Assembly: GCA_027356675.1 (NCBI GenBank)
Contig: DAHVXO010000150.1
Span: 1-15,589 of the forward strand
Length of the DNA stretch: 15,589 nt
DNA from: Symbiobacteriaceae bacterium
GTDB taxonomy: Bacteria; Bacillota_E; Symbiobacteriia; Symbiobacteriales; Symbiobacteriaceae
Reading direction: 5' to 3'
Made by a program: the position numbers and the translations under genes. The notes under the pieces were generated by a model. The model ran no database searches. It worked only from the letters and a program-made list of their open reading frames with translations, and was not told where the DNA came from. Below are positions 13,549 to 15,589 of the stretch, in pieces; the stretch's first letter is position 1; each line of letters opens with the position of its first letter.

Positions 13549-15589
13549 TCAGGTTTGCGGCCGGGCCTCCAGTGCTCCGGTAAGCTTACGCCTTGCCGCG
13601 GCCAACTGGTGATATTCCTGGGGGCGCTGCCGCTCCAGGGCGAGCCTCATGAGGCGTGCAAGGTCGTTGGCGAGAGTCTGCATCACCCCGTAATCCTGCC
13701 GTTCGATGGCGGCCTTGGTGGCCTGGTCGATCTCCGGTGCAACTACTTGCAGGTCGATCGCACGATCGTCCGCCGGCAGGGTGAAGGGACTGGCCTTGGC
13801 TGCTGTCTGCTCGTGGTCCGCGTCCTCCAGGAGTTGCTCCGAGAGTACCACCTCCGCCACACTGCACTTCCGCATCGCAGCGAGCGTCTCCCGCCGCTGT
13901 GCCGGGGTCAGGATCACAGGTCGCGGCCGGGGCCCCCGCGCCTCTCCCAGCCAGCCAAGTCCCTCAACGATCTTGACGAGATCCTGCGCCCGCTCCGATG
14001 CAATGCCCAGTTGTCGTTCAACCAGGCGCCGGCTCAATACGCCCTCTTGCAGGGCGAGTTCTTTGACGCGCTCCAGTTCCTGTTCGGCTCGGGACAACGG
14101 CGTGGCCACAGCGGTCGAGCCTTCCGTTGTCAGCTTTGCCGTGTCGGCAGCGTGTTCTCCCGTAGACATGGCAATCCGTTCACCTCCATGGGAATTCGCC
14201 CGCGGGGCTTCGACCGGGGAAACAAACGGGGTGGCTCCCTCCGACTGTGCACGTGCCACCCACCACCTGACCAAAGCGTGGATGAGTTCGTCCGTCACCC
14301 AGGAGCCCTGTGCCCTCACCAGTTGGTCGGCGTCGCTCCCGCGGTAAAGCAGATCCCCCCTCCCCCGCAGTTTTTCCGCTCCGGCTTCATCTAAGATGAT
14401 GCGTGATTCCAGGTTGTCCTTGGTGCGAAGGGCGATTTGGCTGGGGACGTTTGCCCGGATGATCCCGGAAATGACCGTCGCACGGGGACTTTGGGTAGCA
14501 AGAACCAGGTGGATGCCACAAGCACGGGCCATTTGCCCAAGCTGCTTGATTGCCGACTCGGTGCGCTCTTTGATCTCCTTTTCCGACTCCATGAGCTGTG
14601 CCATTTCGTCGATGATGGCCACAATGTAAGGCATCCGCTGGCTGGGATACCGCCGGTTATACCCCTCGATGTTGGCGACGCCGCTCTCCTCTAGCTGGCG
14701 GTAGCGCCGGAGCATCTCGGTGACAAGCCCCTCCAGTCCGTCTGCGGCTTCCTCCGCCGTGCAGATCACAGGACCCATCAGGTGCGGCAGTCCCCGCCAG
14801 AGCGCAAACTCGACCCGCTTGGGGTCAATCAGGAGCAGTCGGAGTTCACCTGGCCGAAAGCGGGTAGTCAGGCAGGTAATCATCGCACGGATGACCCCGC
14901 TCTTCCCCGACTTTGTGGTGCCACCGATCAACAGGTGCGGGGTCTCGGTCAAATCGACGACGAGCGGTTCACCCCGCACGTCGACGCCGAGGGCGACCGG
15001 CAGAATTCCCCCGGCCTTGAATGCTTTGGACTCCGCCAGGGTGCGCAGCGGGACTGAGACCACCCGATCGGTCACGAGGTCGACCTGAAGGACGCCCGGC
15101 GCCCCCACCACCGGACCGATGCTGATGCTCTTGGCACCCAGCGCGGCGGCCAGGTCATCGGCAAGTTTGCACACCGCACTGGCCGGCCGTTCGCTACGAA
15201 TCTGGATGGATTTCAAAGCGGGTCCAGCGTAGCTTCGTATCACCGTGCACCCGGGCACACCCAAGGCCTCCATGGCGGCGACTACTGCCTGACCGTCCTC
15301 CGGGCAGGGCTTCACCTCAATGGGAATCACTTCTCCGAGCATCTCGACCGGGGGCAAAGACCCGTTACCGGGGAGGACTGTGGGTTGCGGTATCGTGGGA
15401 GCCGGCGTGGACACCTGCGAATCTTCATCCTGTGACTGCCCAAACCTCCGGGCAAGCCACGCAAGTGCCTTCTGCCCGGTCCGTCCCGCTGCTGCGGCCC
15501 AGCGCTGGCGTGTGGTCCACAAGATTAGCCCGGCGGTGAGCAAGAGCGTCACCAGCCAGCCAAACCAGACCATCAGGTACCAGATATCC
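13549..15589 (-). CDS. FtsK/SpoIIIE-like DNA translocase (5' end outside window)
   Basis: A 674-aa frame from ATG 15573, but it stays open to the right edge. The residues before that ATG (IWYL) extend the hydrophobic helix WFGWLVTLLLTAGLILW, and no Shine-Dalgarno precedes the ATG, so the true start is probably outside. Numbered from 15573: a membrane helix (1-20), an Arg/Pro linker, a weakly conserved alpha-like region (80-175), Walker A GGTTKSGKS (217-225), IDPKRVEF (249-256), Walker B IVAIIDEMA (317-325) and ATQSP (359-363). A winged-helix resembling FtsK gamma (about 497-548: VKELALQEGVLS to VEGLGWLGEA) follows, then an extra charged C terminus of about 125 residues. FtsK/SpoIIIE motors pump double-stranded DNA through a membrane-anchored hexameric ring. 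The divergent alpha region and added tail suggest an accessory (conjugation-type) copy rather than the chromosomal one. Confidence 0.9.
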   Translation of the reverse strand, partial: DIWYLMVWFGWLVTLLLTAGLILWTTRQRWAAAAGRTGQKALAWLARRFGQSQDEDSQVSTPAPTIPQPTVLPGNGSLPPVEMLGEVIPIEVKPCPEDGQAVVAAMEALGVPGCTVIRSYAGPALKSIQIRSERPASAVCKLADDLAAALGAKSISIGPVVGAPGVLQVDLVTDRVVSVPLRTLAESKAFKAGGILPVALGVDVRGEPLVVDLTETPHLLIGGTTKSGKSGVIRAMITCLTTRFRPGELRLLLIDPKRVEFALWRGLPHLMGPVICTAEEAADGLEGLVTEMLRRYRQLEESGVANIEGYNRRYPSQRMPYIVAIIDEMAQLMESEKEIKERTESAIKQLGQMARACGIHLVLATQSPRATVISGIIRANVPSQIALRTKDNLESRIILDEAGAEKLRGRGDLLYRGSDADQLVRAQGSWVTDELIHALVRWWVARAQSEGATPFVSPVEAPRANSHGGERIAMSTGEHAADTAKLTTEGSTAVATPLSRAEQELERVKELALQEGVLSRRLVERQLGIASERAQDLVKIVEGLGWLGEARGPRPRPVILTPAQRRETLAAMRKCSVAEVVLSEQLLEDADHEQTAAKASPFTLPADDRAIDLQVVAPEIDQATKAAIERQDYGVMQTLANDLARLMRLALERQRPQEYHQLAAARRKLTGALEARPQT

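Noticed and set aside
13468..14394. 308-aa open frame antisense to the FtsK-like gene
   Set aside because: It covers the intergenic hairpin and the translocase C terminus, with Arg/Pro/Gly/His-rich shadow composition.
1..15589. CRISPR array, insertion sequence or attachment site
   Set aside because: No regularly spaced direct repeats, transposase motifs or terminal inverted repeats with target duplications were seen in reading the window.

Overview
The window is high-GC bacterial DNA. It has strong GGAGG-type ribosome binding sites, frequent TTG/GTG starts, compact intergenic hairpin terminators and an FtsK/SpoIIIE-type translocase. This fits a high-GC Bacillota-like Gram-positive (Symbiobacterium/Thermaerobacter style), but nothing in the sequence fixes the taxon. 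The gene mix looks accessory or mobile (plasmid, integrative element or phage-derived island) rather than core chromosome: a DarB-like methylase-helicase fragment, an FtsK-like translocase, a CoiA-like protein, a thymine-hypermodification-type protein, and many short orphan genes in short, alternating, often convergent units.

Layout. 1-2646 (+): C-terminal helicase half of a very large SNF2-type helicase, cut by the left edge. 2655-3772 (+): two hairpins, a 46-aa membrane peptide and a 257-aa orphan gene. 3819-4686 (-): two small orphan genes that converge on a shared terminator. 4859-5329 (+): a four-helix membrane protein. 5397-7849: a surface/signalling block with a solitary PilT-type ATPase (-), a MarR regulator (-) and a divergent membrane diguanylate cyclase whose frame is broken by +1. 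8118-9092 (+): a 324-aa orphan. 9124-11324 (-): a two-gene unit with a CoiA-like protein (539 aa) and a protein with a papain-like Cys/His/Asp pattern. 11414-11788 (+): an orphan. 11820-12737 (-): an alpha-glutamyl/putrescinyl-thymine pyrophosphorylase clade 3 family protein. 12738-13188: a long non-coding stretch holding a terminator and a candidate structured RNA. 13189-13497 (-): a small orphan. 13549-15589 (-): an FtsK/SpoIIIE-like translocase running off the right edge.

How the parts may work together (inference): the FtsK-like pump, the DarB-like helicase and the thymine-modification-type protein suggest an element that moves DNA and protects it from restriction. The pilT-marR-GGDEF block looks like a separate regulatory module. 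A perfect palindrome, ATTAACAATGTTAAT, lies in the pilT promoter region, and its core recurs in the marR promoter region, so MarR may control both. The most novel-looking items are the candidate ncRNA at about 13018-13160, the CoiA-like/papain-like pair, and the base-modification-family gene in a non-phage-structural setting.
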